Origin: CBDBJK01 sp965206395 | GTDB taxonomy: Bacteria; Chloroflexota; Dehalococcoidia; Lucifugimonadales; CATOSD01 | Direction: 5' to 3' | Length of the DNA stretch: 64,000 nucleotides | NCBI GenBank assembly: GCA_965206395.1 | Contig: CBDBJK010000037.1 | Span: 1 to 64,000 of the forward strand | Shown: positions 51,124-59,859 of the stretch, piece by piece | Position numbering within the stretch: the stretch's first letter is position 1 | Layout: every line of letters begins with the position of its first letter | Program-made: the position numbers and the translations under genes | Notes under the pieces: model-generated | What the model was told of the DNA's origin: nothing | The model's database searches: none | The model's input: the letters and a program-made list of their open reading frames with translations, nothing else

Positions 51124-52407
51124 CTATGCGTTATACAGGCGGCGTCTGTACCTGAGCACCAGGCCTCCGCCTACCACCAGGCTCAAGCCGAGCAATCCAG
51201 CCATAGCTCCCATCAGGGGCGTGAAGCTAAAGTCGCCGACGCTCGGAGTCTCTGGTTCTTCAATTAGCATAGGAATTGCCAATCGAAGCACTTCCCCTAC
51301 GCCTGCGCACACGCCGCAGTTCGAGATGTATACATTGCCATCAGGGCCGACGGCAACACCTGTGGGCATAGTCAAGCCCTCGCTTACCATGATCTCCCGC
51401 GTCCCATCGGGACTCACACGAGTCAGCGCGCCAGCCGGAGCCTCGGCCAGCAAAGAGTTCGCCGCGATCTCCAACACCCAGAGATTTTCGTCATCGTCAA
51501 ACGCGATATCAACTATGTTTGTGAAGCCATCGGCAAAGACTGTAGAGTCCTCACCCTCCACCACTCTGAAGACGTTTGCTGCGCCCACAGCGAAGGGAAA
51601 GCCGTTTAACTGTCCAACGTAGTACGCTCCATCAGGGCCAATAGTGACTGTTGTTGGCACTGCCTGCATTGGGATCTGCGCTCCGGGATCCAGTCCGAGG
51701 AAGGGTGGTGCGTCGGCAAGGCTATCAGCAAACACCGCTAGCGTAGAGACGTCGTTACTAGCATCGACTCTAAGCAGGTCGTTGCCACCCGCATCTGCGA
51801 CGATGAATCCATCATCCAGAGCCAAGAGTCCATACGGGTTGCTATCGAGCGCCCCGCCATCAGGGTTCTCAGCGGTTTCGTAAGCGGCTATATCAACAAC
51901 TGTTTCCCATCCACCTGTATCCAGTAGACGGACTATCTGCCCTGAATTGTCACCAGGGTCGGGCAAGCCAGCTTCAACCCGAACAGCCGGGTCTGCTCCA
52001 AGTCCCAATACGACAAAGATATCGTCGCCACGAACCGAGACATCGTGTGGGCCAGCGACCTCGCCGCTCTCGGAACCGAAGGATGGCAAACCCGTAACTA
52101 TGCGCTCCTGCTGGTCATTCAAGACACGGGTGACAGCGCCGCTCGCTCCAAAGCATGCCTCTGACCCATCTGGCCCCGGTATGCATGGCCCCTCACCTCC
52201 AACGCCTGCCTCTGTAATATACAGCGCTCCGTCCGGCCCGAAAGTGAGACCACGTGGGCTATCGAGGCCACTAGCGACCACATCTAACCCTGCGGCCTGT
52301 TGTGGGTTGGAAGCCAATACCGACGAGCTAAAGAGCATCATCAGAATGAGCAACCCCATCAGACTTGATAAAGAAAATGACGATTTCCAAGGTCCCCACC
52401 TCTTCAT
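51124..52407 (-). CDS. ScyD/ScyE-like beta-propeller with membrane anchor
   Basis: 427 residues. A signal peptide (SLMGLLILMMLFSSSVLAS) leads into repeated propeller strands: GLDSPRGLTFGPDGALYITEAG, GPHDVSVRGDDIFVVLGLG, PYGLLALDDGFIVADAGGNDLLRV, and TGVAVGPDGNVYISNCGVC. This order is that of the ScyD/ScyE family, secreted proteins first known from scytonemin clusters but widespread elsewhere. The C-terminus has a helix (LMGAMAGLLGLSLVVGGGLV) and a basic RYRRR end, a sortase-free anchor. No cofactor is evident. Confidence 0.85.
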   Translation of the reverse strand: MKRWGPWKSSFSLSSLMGLLILMMLFSSSVLASNPQQAAGLDVVASGLDSPRGLTFGPDGALYITEAGVGGEGPCIPGPDGSEACFGASGAVTRVLNDQQERIVTGLPSFGSESGEVAGPHDVSVRGDDIFVVLGLGADPAVRVEAGLPDPGDNSGQIVRLLDTGGWETVVDIAAYETAENPDGGALDSNPYGLLALDDGFIVADAGGNDLLRVDASNDVSTLAVFADSLADAPPFLGLDPGAQIPMQAVPTTVTIGPDGAYYVGQLNGFPFAVGAANVFRVVEGEDSTVFADGFTNIVDIAFDDDENLWVLEIAANSLLAEAPAGALTRVSPDGTREIMVSEGLTMPTGVAVGPDGNVYISNCGVCAGVGEVLRLAIPMLIEEPETPSVGDFSFTPLMGAMAGLLGLSLVVGGGLVLRYRRRLYNA

Positions 52408-52489
52408 TCGTATTACCTCCTATTAAATTAATTCGTTCGCGATTCTATCAACCCTCCTAGATTGTCATGTGCCGTCACACGTGAATGTA

Positions 52490-53506
52490 TCACACCTCCT
52501 GAAGGCTCTTGACCATAGCTCGCAGCCGTTCCTCGTCTTCCGGCGAGTTCACGGGAATCGAGAAGGTGGTGGAGTCGGCGTATTTGCTGACTCTCTCTTT
52601 TATCCGGCCCACGATGTCGTCATATGTTCCTGTGACGGCGAAGGTTTCAAGCATGTCGTCGGTAATCTCGCCGCTCATCTCCGACCACTTGCCCTCAACA
52701 GACATGCGGTACAGCTTTTCAGCAGTGTCGTTCCAGCCGTGCGCATTCATCACCGGAGCGTACACCCGGGTTGAGGCGTAGAAGGCAATGCGATTCTTCA
52801 TCGCATTCTTGCTGACTTGTAGCTCTTCTTCGTTGACCCCCGTGGCAATTAGCGCACCGCCGCTTATGTCGATATCCTTGAGCCTGCGGCCAGCCTTTGC
52901 CGTTCCCACCTCAATATTTGGGAGGACAGTCTCCTCCGTGTACTTTGCCGTATTGAACGGGTGCAGCAATACTCCGTCGCATACTTCTCCCGCCACTCGC
53001 AGCATGTAGGGGTTCACGGCGGCAAGATAGACCCGCACGTTTGGGTTTTCGATAGGCCCGGGATTGAAGAACGGTGGCATTAGATTAAAGTTGAAGTGGT
53101 CGCTCTTGAAGTCGAGCTTGCCACCGTTTTGCCAGTAATCCCAGACCGCCCGCATAGACAACACGTAGTCTCTCATGCGACGTGCTGGAGCAGACCAGTC
53201 CATGTTGTAGCGTCTGATGATATGGCCTCTCACCTGACTGCCTAGCCCCAAAATGAACCTACCTTTGGACAGAGCCTGCAAGTCCCACGCGATGTAGGCC
53301 GTATCCATCGGGCTGCGGGCAAATGCCAGCGCGATGGACGTGAGAAGATCGACTTTGCTCGTATGCTCGGCTGCCAGTGCCATGGGCAGGAAAGGGTTAT
53401 GATTGTTCTCACCGGTACTGAAATAGTCGTACCCTTGCTCTTCGATACGACGAGCAGCCTCTGGAACCTCTTTTAGTGAACCCGATTGTCCGGTTCCGAT
53501 CCTCAT
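52490..53506 (-). CDS. LLM-class F420-dependent oxidoreductase
   Basis: 338 residues. MRIGTGQSGSLKEVPEAARRIEEQGYDYFSTGE starts the barrel, then VDLLTSIALAFARSPMDTAYIAWDL near 55, GRFILGLGSQVRGHIIRRYNMDW near 83 and VRVYLAAVNPYMLRVAGEVCDGVLLHPFNT near 160. This is the TIGR03617-like F420-dependent subgroup. It may oxidise or reduce a small carbonyl compound with F420. It is preceded by an intergenic stretch without genes and read away from the aldolase gene. Confidence 0.9.
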   Translation of the reverse strand: MRIGTGQSGSLKEVPEAARRIEEQGYDYFSTGENNHNPFLPMALAAEHTSKVDLLTSIALAFARSPMDTAYIAWDLQALSKGRFILGLGSQVRGHIIRRYNMDWSAPARRMRDYVLSMRAVWDYWQNGGKLDFKSDHFNFNLMPPFFNPGPIENPNVRVYLAAVNPYMLRVAGEVCDGVLLHPFNTAKYTEETVLPNIEVGTAKAGRRLKDIDISGGALIATGVNEEELQVSKNAMKNRIAFYASTRVYAPVMNAHGWNDTAEKLYRMSVEGKWSEMSGEITDDMLETFAVTGTYDDIVGRIKERVSKYADSTTFSIPVNSPEDEERLRAMVKSLQEV

Positions 53507-53709
53507 AATCTGATGCCTCCGTAGCGTTTGGGAAATCGAAATTTAACTCTATGCCGCCGAACGAGATTATATTTGCAGCCTGCCGACAGGTCAAGCTCAC
53601 TATGCTGGTCAGAAGGTATGAACGCTCGTATAATGATGCGATAAATCGCGCACGCGCAACTCGCATCTGAAACGCAAGTAGAAAGCAATAACAAGCTAAG
53701 GAGGACTAA

Positions 53710-54405
53710 ATGAGTTCCGCAGACATCGCCACATACAAGCAGCAGATCATAGAGGCCGCCGACGTGATTATAAAATCAGGCGCTATGTCCATAAGCCAGC
53801 ACGGGAACATTAGCGCACGCATCCCGGGCACCGACACATTCCTTCTGACCGCCGGAGGCTCGCTTTCCAATATGCGTCCCGAGAACATCGCGCTGTTCAA
53901 GCTGGACGGCACGCTTGTTGAAGGGGCTATAGAGCCGTCATCGGCTGAAATCGTGGATATGCACGGAGTCGTGTACCGATTGAGAGCTGACATAGGCGGC
54001 GCGATACACACGCACTCGCCCTTCGCCACGAGCTTTGCCGTCGCCGGACAGCCAATACCACTGATCTACGAGGCTCAGGCGCGATTTAACATGACAGACG
54101 GCGTTCCTCTTGCAGGCTATGGCCCCAGAGGTTCAAAAGAGTCCGTAGAAAACATCGAAACCGCCATCAAGACCTACCCAAACATCGGTGGTGTGTTGCT
54201 TGCCAATCACGGAGTGCTGGCCTTCGCAGACAGCGCCGTTGCGTCCGTCAGAGCCAACATCGTCATCGAGGAGTCGGCGATACTGGGTATCAACGCCCGT
54301 GTTCTAGGAGAAGCAAAACCCATACCCGCGCAGATGGTAGAAGTCACTCAACAGCGACGGGATACCTTCGCCGCGATGGGCGTTCAGCGCGCTGGCGACA
54401 ACTGA
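53710..54405 (+). CDS. Class II aldolase/adducin-family protein
   Basis: 231 residues. SISQHGNISARIPGTDTFLLTAGG near residue 24 is the substrate-phosphate region, SSAEIVDMHGVVYRLR near 78, IGGAIHTHSPFATSFAVAG near 98 contributes two metal-binding His and LLANHGVLAFADSAVASVRANIVIE near 165 adds the third. Such enzymes cleave sugar phosphates (fuculose-phosphate, ribulose-phosphate) with zinc. The substrate is not given by the neighbours. AAGGAGGAC precedes ATG 53710, an excellent ribosome site. Confidence 0.88.
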   Translation: MSSADIATYKQQIIEAADVIIKSGAMSISQHGNISARIPGTDTFLLTAGGSLSNMRPENIALFKLDGTLVEGAIEPSSAEIVDMHGVVYRLRADIGGAIHTHSPFATSFAVAGQPIPLIYEAQARFNMTDGVPLAGYGPRGSKESVENIETAIKTYPNIGGVLLANHGVLAFADSAVASVRANIVIEESAILGINARVLGEAKPIPAQMVEVTQQRRDTFAAMGVQRAGDN

Positions 54406-54414
54406 CATCATATC

Positions 54415-54468
54415 TCCTCCCCTGTCCTTCCGCAGAAGGATGCGGGGGAGGATTAGGGAGGGGGCCAG
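54415..54468. repeat. Intergenic palindromic repeat (family member 3)
   Basis: CTCCTCCCCTGTCCTTCCGCAGAAGGATGCGGGGGAGGA folds on itself, with the CCTTCCGCAGAAGG core as a perfect inverted match to 21301-21314 in reverse complement. It lies between the convergent aldolase and PAP2 genes. Confidence 0.5.
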
Positions 54469-55059
54469 CTACGCAAGGCACAGGATTCGCGCCGCCTTGA
54501 TGACCCAGTTGGGTAGAGGCTGCAAAAGGTCTCTCAGCCTGAACACAAACAACGTAAGCACCAGGGCGATAAAAGCCCCTCCGATGACATCTAATGGGTA
54601 GTGGACTCCAGCGTAGATGCGGGCGAAAGCGTAGAGGCTGGCCCCAACTATGAATCCTGTTCCGATTCGATGGTTTACGCCCCACACGGAAAAGGCGATT
54701 CCGAAGGCTGCTGCAACCGCGTTGGAAGGGAACGACGAGTCCGTAGGCGGGTAAAACAGCAGCTTGACATCGAGGTCTGCGAGCGGATCGAATGGCCTTG
54801 GCCTGAAGTAAAACTGGTTGATGATGAGTATGCTCAGGTTTGAAAGGCCCATAGCAGTCAGAGCAATGAATACGCCTATCTGATGCCTCTGGCGTGTCAG
54901 CTTGTCATTCCCAACGAACCATAACCCGACTAGGGCCAACGCCATGCTCACGGGAATTAGATAATCACTGACTGCCCACTGCATAAACCTGTCTACGGGC
55001 GTGAAATTGCCCGCCAGACCGTTTATCCAGAGAAATACCTTTTCATCTGCGTTCGCCAT
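54469..55059 (-). CDS. PAP2-family phosphatase, membrane-bound
   Basis: 196 residues from ATG 55059. Six hydrophobic stretches are separated by the PAP2 signature KLLFYPPTDSSFPSNAVAAAFGIA (SGH-like with the conserved Ser-Phe-Pro-Ser) and a later ARIYAGVHYPLDVIGGAF with the catalytic His. The enzyme removes phosphate from lipid phosphates such as undecaprenyl pyrophosphate or phosphatidate. It overlaps the adjacent membrane-protein gene by 37 bases, so the two are coupled. Orientation in the membrane follows the family. Confidence 0.85.
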   Translation of the reverse strand: MANADEKVFLWINGLAGNFTPVDRFMQWAVSDYLIPVSMALALVGLWFVGNDKLTRQRHQIGVFIALTAMGLSNLSILIINQFYFRPRPFDPLADLDVKLLFYPPTDSSFPSNAVAAAFGIAFSVWGVNHRIGTGFIVGASLYAFARIYAGVHYPLDVIGGAFIALVLTLFVFRLRDLLQPLPNWVIKAARILCLA

Positions 55060-55463
55060 TCTCTCCGCCAATAGCTTATGCTTTGCAACAACGCCCTGAG
55101 ATAGTTCGTGTCTCTGAGAGCGTCGAGGCCTTCCTCTGGCGACGGCTCCTCTCCGTTCATCCGAGCGTTGACTAAAGTTGACACCACAAACGTGAATACG
55201 AATCCGGTTGCTGAGCCAAGGAAGAAGAACAGGGACTGCGTTGGAGCGTCCAGCCCACCCTCATAGTCGTTGATATTCCGGTCTCCAGTGCTGAAGAACC
55301 AGATAAAGGCTGCCGCTGCCAGAGCTATCCCCAGCACGCGGGTCACAATGGGAGACTTGATAAACAACAAGCCATTCAATCTCCCAAAGGAGGCCGCCAC
55401 CTGTATGATCCCTATGGTGGCAACGAATACTAGGATGTAGTAATCGGTAGCGAAGGTAAACAT
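55023..55463 (-). CDS. Small membrane protein of unknown function
   Basis: 146 residues with three or four hydrophobic helices (YYILVFVATIGIIQVAASFG, VTRVLGIALAAAAFIWFF and LFFFLGSATGFVFTFVVSTLV) and a positively charged C-terminal tail (YWRREWRTQMKRYF). The acidic middle is NINDYEGGLDAPTQ. No family is recognised. It is upstream of and overlaps the PAP2 gene, suggesting a membrane unit of two proteins. Confidence 0.65.
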   Translation of the reverse strand: MFTFATDYYILVFVATIGIIQVAASFGRLNGLLFIKSPIVTRVLGIALAAAAFIWFFSTGDRNINDYEGGLDAPTQSLFFFLGSATGFVFTFVVSTLVNARMNGEEPSPEEGLDALRDTNYLRALLQSISYWRREWRTQMKRYFSG

Positions 55464-55518
55464 CTGCGGTATTTAGTTCGACAATCACAAATTAAGATTT
55501 GCTGCCCATAGCCGTTAC

Positions 55519-55577
55519 ACCCTCGTCCTAGACCCGACGCGTCGAGGGTGAGACTTGAACCATTTATTCGGTTGGAC
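55519..55577. repeat. Hairpin plus shared tail (repeat family, member 4)
   Basis: CACCCTCG and CGAGGGTG form a stem around TCCTAGACCCGACGCGT. After it comes GAGACTTGAACC and TTATTCGGTTGGA, the same tail as at 42053-42066. On the minus strand this lies directly after the ilvE stop, as its partner lies after the BNR-like gene. Confidence 0.5.
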
Positions 55578-55579
55578 TA

Positions 55580-56509
55580 TCAGCCCTCTAACACGACTCC
55601 GCTGCACCAGTCTATATACTTGGGATTGTTGCCCCGTATAGCCTCCAGGTAGAGGTCTCTGACTTGCCTGGTGATGGGGCCGACGCCACCTTCACCTATA
55701 GGGCGATTGTCCAACTCGCCAACGGGCGTCACGTGGGCAGCGGTGCCAGTGAGGAAAACCTCGTCAGCCAGGTAAAGCTCGCTGCGACGTATCGTGCGCT
55801 CGACAATCTCCAGGCCAAGCTCTTTCTTTATCAGAGTTATGGCCGAGTCGCGGGTGATTCCCGTCAGGTTGTTGTCGGCCACCAGCGGCATGTTAACGAC
55901 GCCGTTGGTTATCATAAACAGATTCTCGCCCGTGCCCTCGGACACGTTGCCTTCCTGCGTTAGCATGATAGCCTCGTCGAAGCCCGCAAGCACCGCCTCT
56001 GTCTTTGCGAGGATGCTGTTGACGTAGTGCCCGGCGATTTTCACCCTGGGCGGAATGATGGTGTCATCGATGCGACGCCAAGACGACGTGCAGCACCGAA
56101 TAGCGCCCTCGGAGTCGATATAGGCCCCGAACGGGTTCATTATCAGCGTGAAGTCGCTGTCCAACTCTTGCAGTTTGAGGTTGGCGACGCGCTCCGCGCT
56201 CTTGTAAGCCAGAGGGCGGATGTACAGGTCTTCTGTGTAGCCGCATCTGCGAACAAGGTCAAGAGTGATTTCGCATAGCTCATCGACGCTATAGGGTATG
56301 TCCAGCATCATGATTCGGCAACCCTGATGAAAACGCACGTAGTGCTCCCTCATGCGAAAGACGAACATTTTGCCCTGATCTTCGTTCCAGTTGCCGCGAA
56401 TGCCCTCGAATACTGCTGTGCCATAGTGCAGAGCGTGAGTCATTACGCTTACCTTGGCCTCTGAGAGCGGGACAACTTTTCCACGGAAGAAGGCGAGGGC
56501 TTCAGGCAT
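55580..56509 (-). CDS. ilvE: Branched-chain amino acid aminotransferase
   Basis: 309 residues. MTHALHYGTAVFEGIRGNW at residue 22, DLYIRPLAYKSAERV near 95, VKIAGHYVNSILAKTEAVLAGFDEAIML near 155 (catalytic Lys), GNVSEGTGENLFMI near 190 and LTGITRDSAITLI near 220 are the class IV aminotransferase set. It transfers amino groups between Glu and branched-chain 2-ketoacids using PLP. It stands alone; no other ilv or leu gene is in the window. Confidence 0.94.
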   Translation of the reverse strand: MPEALAFFRGKVVPLSEAKVSVMTHALHYGTAVFEGIRGNWNEDQGKMFVFRMREHYVRFHQGCRIMMLDIPYSVDELCEITLDLVRRCGYTEDLYIRPLAYKSAERVANLKLQELDSDFTLIMNPFGAYIDSEGAIRCCTSSWRRIDDTIIPPRVKIAGHYVNSILAKTEAVLAGFDEAIMLTQEGNVSEGTGENLFMITNGVVNMPLVADNNLTGITRDSAITLIKKELGLEIVERTIRRSELYLADEVFLTGTAAHVTPVGELDNRPIGEGGVGPITRQVRDLYLEAIRGNNPKYIDWCSGVVLEG

Positions 56510-56667
56510 AGCTTAAATCTCCTTACTGCTCTAAAAAGGCCAAGATACCCGCCCGAACTCTGAAATATGGTTAACTTTGCAGAATGATGGGCGGGACAAA
56601 AAATCTCCAAGAGGCTGCCGAACATTATAATCAATCGCTTCTTGGTATGACAATACACCTTGCAACA

Positions 56668-56699
56668 GCAGGGGACGATCTGATTGGATCGCCCCCTGC
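56668..56699. terminator. Hairpin between ilvE and the RTX-repeat gene
   Basis: GCAGGGG and CCCCTGC form an outer stem and GATC/GATC an inner one around TGATTG. It follows the RTX gene's stop on the minus strand within 35 bases. No T-run follows, so it is a weak terminator or a transcript-stabilising hairpin. Confidence 0.45.
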
Positions 56700-56732
56700 T
56701 TATATTGTCACGGTTGCGTCTATTTCAGACCT

Positions 56733-57956
56733 CTACGGTATGTTGACTATGGTCTCGCAATCAGGAAGAGCGAAGTCGAAACCCGCCCCTCCGTCGGCGG
56801 TATCAACACCGGGGCCGCAAGCGAAAATATCGGTGTCGTCGTCACCGAACAGGTCGTCGTCTCCGTTGCCGCCGACGATGATGTCGATGCCCGAGTCACC
56901 GTTGATAATGTCATTTCCATCACCACCTACGATGAGGTCAGTGTCAGCGCCGCCGTAAATAGAATCAGCGTCGGTGCCACCGATAATCAGGTCTATGCCT
57001 TTGTTACCATATATCCTATTAAGGCCAGACACGCCAAACACTCTGTCTTTGCCATAACCAGCGCAGATCAGGTCGTTGCCGCCCAGCCCCGCAATGATAT
57101 CGTCGCCATCCAGCGCGGCTATCACGTCGTTCCCCGCGGTTCCGATGAGCGTATCGCTGCCGACTGTGCCCAGGATGGTGACGACACTGCCCTTGCACAG
57201 AATTTCAGAGCCGGAGCCGGTGTCATACCCGATAATCCTGTTCAGGTGAGCCGAGAACGATGTCTCGTCATCTTCCCTGAAGGCTACTCCTCGTGCCACA
57301 CCACTCCCTGAATTTCCAATAGGGAAGTCGATGAGTACACTGCAGTCCGAAGTGTCTATGCCATATTGCATGGCCGTCTGATGCCCGTTAACGTAAACCC
57401 TGTCGATAGAGGCTTCAAACGCTGCTCCGGCGGGGTTGCCGTCGGGCACTGGGCAGCTTCGCCCTGAGACGAACGTCAATGTATCAGCATCTACCAGGTC
57501 TATCGTTTGAGTGGAAGAGTCCGTGATCCAGTAGCCGTCTACAAAGGAATCGTAGGTCGCTCCATTTGGTCGGCCGCCCGGAGAGGACGCGCTCCCAAGC
57601 ACAACGCCAGTCTGGTCGTCTACTATCAAAATGAGGTCGTCCGTAGGGTCTGTGACGATGAATACGCCTCGCGTGGGGTCGTGTCCCAATCCTATAGACG
57701 TCGTAGGCGATGGCGAAATAGGCATCATCGATAGATCATCCCCTGTATCCGAGTCAATCTCGTAGAGGACGCCTGCTATGCTGACGCCCCAGAGGTTTCT
57801 ACCAACAAAAGCCAGTCCAGCAACGCCATTATCGTTGGGCCACGAGTTAAACGCATCGCCAACGTCCGACGGGGTTGAGTCTGCGCTGACTGCTATGCCC
57901 GTAAGTATTCCAAGCAAGGCTAACGCCAGCAGAAGAGCACTTAATCTTCTCATCAC
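56733..57956 (-). CDS. Secreted RTX (hemolysin-type calcium-binding) repeat protein
   Basis: 407 residues. An N-terminal signal peptide (LLALALLGILTGIAVSA) is followed by a beta-propeller part with YVTN-like strands (NLWGVSIAGVLYEIDSDTGDD, GVFIVTDPTDDLILIVDD). From about residue 265 come at least eight G-G-x-G-x-D-type nonapeptides (GTAGNDVIAALDGDDIIAGL, GGADTDLIVGGDGNDIING, GGNGDDDLFGDDDTDIF). Such repeats bind calcium and form parallel beta-rolls, usually in proteins released through type I secretion. No secretion genes are in the window. The role is unknown. Confidence 0.9.
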   Translation of the reverse strand: MMRRLSALLLALALLGILTGIAVSADSTPSDVGDAFNSWPNDNGVAGLAFVGRNLWGVSIAGVLYEIDSDTGDDLSMMPISPSPTTSIGLGHDPTRGVFIVTDPTDDLILIVDDQTGVVLGSASSPGGRPNGATYDSFVDGYWITDSSTQTIDLVDADTLTFVSGRSCPVPDGNPAGAAFEASIDRVYVNGHQTAMQYGIDTSDCSVLIDFPIGNSGSGVARGVAFREDDETSFSAHLNRIIGYDTGSGSEILCKGSVVTILGTVGSDTLIGTAGNDVIAALDGDDIIAGLGGNDLICAGYGKDRVFGVSGLNRIYGNKGIDLIIGGTDADSIYGGADTDLIVGGDGNDIINGDSGIDIIVGGNGDDDLFGDDDTDIFACGPGVDTADGGAGFDFALPDCETIVNIP

Positions 57957-58084
57957 AGGGCCTCCTCATCCTTGACCACTTGAATTACATGCCATCCACT
58001 GAGGTGCCATCATACTTTCGGCGATGTAATATGTCAATTTGAGCGGAGGATGGAGGGCGGCGTTTCGAGGAAATGGAAGCGGGT

Positions 58085-58903
58085 TTAGGTAGAAAGGCTT
58101 TCGAGGAATCTCTTCACTTCTGAGACGAAACGCTCGGGCTGCTCGATGTGGATGGAGTGCCCGACGTCTCCCCACTCAACCAGCGTCGTGTTCGTGAGCA
58201 ACCGTTCCAGGCGAGGACGGTCATCGCGCGCAACCACGCCGCCTCTTTCAGGGCTGCCCAGGATGACCAGCGACGGACACGACATCATAGGCAGCCAGTA
58301 CTCGACGCGATACGATGACTGTCCCCCCATAAGCTCCAGCAAGGCCTGCTCGCTGACGGCTTCTAGGTCGTCGGCGCGACGAGTGGCCACATCTCGATCG
58401 GCTCCCATGATGTCCATAAACCTTTCGACTCGCAGCTCGTAGGGCATCTGCTTCATTGTAAGCACCGGCTTGAACCTGTTGTGGGTGAGCATCGGGGTTT
58501 CTCTGACGAAGACAGGCGGGTCTTCCATAACGACCGCACGAACCTTGTCCGGCGTGCTTGCGGCTATTGGTACAGCTATCGCCGCTCCCAGCGAGTGTCC
58601 GACTAGAATCGCAGGCTCGTCCAGATGCGTGTCTATGAACGCAACCAGGTCTGCGGCATAATCTTCAGCCCACGAATAGCCGCTGGCAGGCTTGGATGAA
58701 AGGCCGTGGCCTCGGAGGTCGAATACCATGACACGGTAGTCGGAGATGAACTGCGGCGAGATATAATCCCACGACGAGCAACTGCTAGTTACTCCGTGAA
58801 GGAACAGAAGAGGTGGCCCGTTCTCCGACCACTGCTTGTAATGAAGCCTTTGTCCGTTGACCTCTGCGTAATGGCTCTGGGCTGAGGTGTATGACGATGC
58901 CAA
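58085..58903 (-). CDS. Alpha/beta hydrolase
   Basis: 272 residues. PLLFLHGVTSSCSSWDYI near residue 30 is the oxyanion-loop start, VMVFDLRGHGLSSKPASGYSW near 56, ILVGHSLGAAIAVPIAAS near 98 is the nucleophile elbow (Ser in G-H-S-L-G), PSLVILGSPERGGVV near 210 brings the acidic residue and VGHSIHIEQPERFVSEVKRFL near 245 the catalytic His. No signal peptide. The substrate could be an ester, epoxide or haloalkane; the sequence does not decide. Confidence 0.9.
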   Translation of the reverse strand: MASSYTSAQSHYAEVNGQRLHYKQWSENGPPLLFLHGVTSSCSSWDYISPQFISDYRVMVFDLRGHGLSSKPASGYSWAEDYAADLVAFIDTHLDEPAILVGHSLGAAIAVPIAASTPDKVRAVVMEDPPVFVRETPMLTHNRFKPVLTMKQMPYELRVERFMDIMGADRDVATRRADDLEAVSEQALLELMGGQSSYRVEYWLPMMSCPSLVILGSPERGGVVARDDRPRLERLLTNTTLVEWGDVGHSIHIEQPERFVSEVKRFLESLST

Positions 58904-59126
58904 ACAGTTCCCTCCGCCTTATCTGAATATGGCTGAGTATATTAACGCTCTGCCACAGTGTCAACCAGGCTCTCCGCCATCTTTGGGAAATGACACCGGG
59001 CGACCCCCATCCCTGACCTCGGTAATAGGGATAATCTCTCTGAGCTCTACTTTACAGGTTCCGGTATATGTTCTAAAATTTGAACACGGGGTTGTTAACC
59101 CACGCATTAATTTAGGGAGGTGGGCG

Positions 59127-59282
59127 ATGCCTAAAGGAAGTGTCCCTAAACGCGAGGCCAAGAAGGCGAAGAAGAAAGTTAGCAAGAGCGCGGCAATTAT
59201 GCCTCTGCCTGAATTCACCTCAGCGCAGGTGGAGGTCGTAAAGAAGCGAAGGAAGCCCAGGGAAGATAAGGACGAAGAGTAG
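59127..59282 (+). CDS. Small basic Lys-rich protein
   Basis: 51 residues from ATG 59127 behind AGGGAGG. The N-terminus PKGSVPKREAKKAKKKVSKSA is strongly basic, then IMPLPEFTSAQVEVVKKRRKP and an acidic end. The size, charge and strong ribosome site suggest a nucleic-acid- or ribosome-associated protein. No family is recognised. A 400-base region without other genes on the left holds its promoter; the terminator at 59355-59396 follows it and serves both strands. Confidence 0.65.
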   Translation: MPKGSVPKREAKKAKKKVSKSAAIMPLPEFTSAQVEVVKKRRKPREDKDEE

Positions 59283-59354
59283 TCACCTTGGTTTCTTCTT
59301 GTTGGGCATCTAAAGGCTTGGGAATTTACGCTGGGGCCTAACTATATCCGCAAC

Positions 59355-59396
59355 AAAAAGGGAGCCAGCCACGTCGTTCACTTGAAGGCTCCCTTT
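59355..59396. terminator. Bidirectional rho-independent terminator
   Basis: AAAGGGAGCC and GGCTCCCTTT pair across a 20-base loop. On the minus strand a T5 follows after the stem for the 153-residue gene; on the plus strand the small basic gene ends 72 bases before. It can act in both directions. Confidence 0.8.
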
Positions 59397-59397
59397 A

Positions 59398-59859
59398 TTA
59401 TTTGTCTGTTTCAGCCGCCTGAACTATACAATAGCTCTCGCTGTTGTCCAGCAAACGCCCAATAACCGGAGAAGACACAACTCTGGGGTAGGCGGTCATA
59501 GCCCACTTATCGGAGAGAATCTCGCTAATCTCCTCTGCGGTCATGGGTTTGTTCCCCCCCGCGAGTATGACCCTGAATATCGCCTCTTTGAGTGGGGTAT
59601 CTGGCAGCAGGTAATCGGATGTCAACGCGCAGTGCTCTACGATGCGGTCTATGAATGGCTGTAAATCAGACGATGCGGGCGGCTCGACATCTCCTTGCTG
59701 GCATGTGTAGCACCGTCTGTTGGCGACCATGAGCGACAGAGAGCGGTGGAGCCTTTCAGCCTGCCCCTCATCAATGAAGTATCTCGGCGGCGGCATGTCG
59801 ACGTTATCGACGGCTTGATCGCTTGCTTCCTCGATCTGGGTCTGATCTTGCATCATCAA
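59398..59859 (-). CDS. Protein of unknown function downstream of moeA
   Basis: 153 residues. The middle CYTCQQGDVEPPASSD has a CxxC pair and is followed by a helix-rich C-terminal half (LKEAIFRVILAGGNKPMTAEEISEILSDKWAMT) that looks like a small winged-helix domain. An Asp/Glu-rich N-terminus precedes it. It overlaps the moeA stop by four bases and is co-transcribed. The likely role is in molybdenum-cofactor use or regulation, inferred from position only. The terminator lies two bases after its stop. Confidence 0.7.
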   Translation of the reverse strand: MMMQDQTQIEEASDQAVDNVDMPPPRYFIDEGQAERLHRSLSLMVANRRCYTCQQGDVEPPASSDLQPFIDRIVEHCALTSDYLLPDTPLKEAIFRVILAGGNKPMTAEEISEILSDKWAMTAYPRVVSSPVIGRLLDNSESYCIVQAAETDK

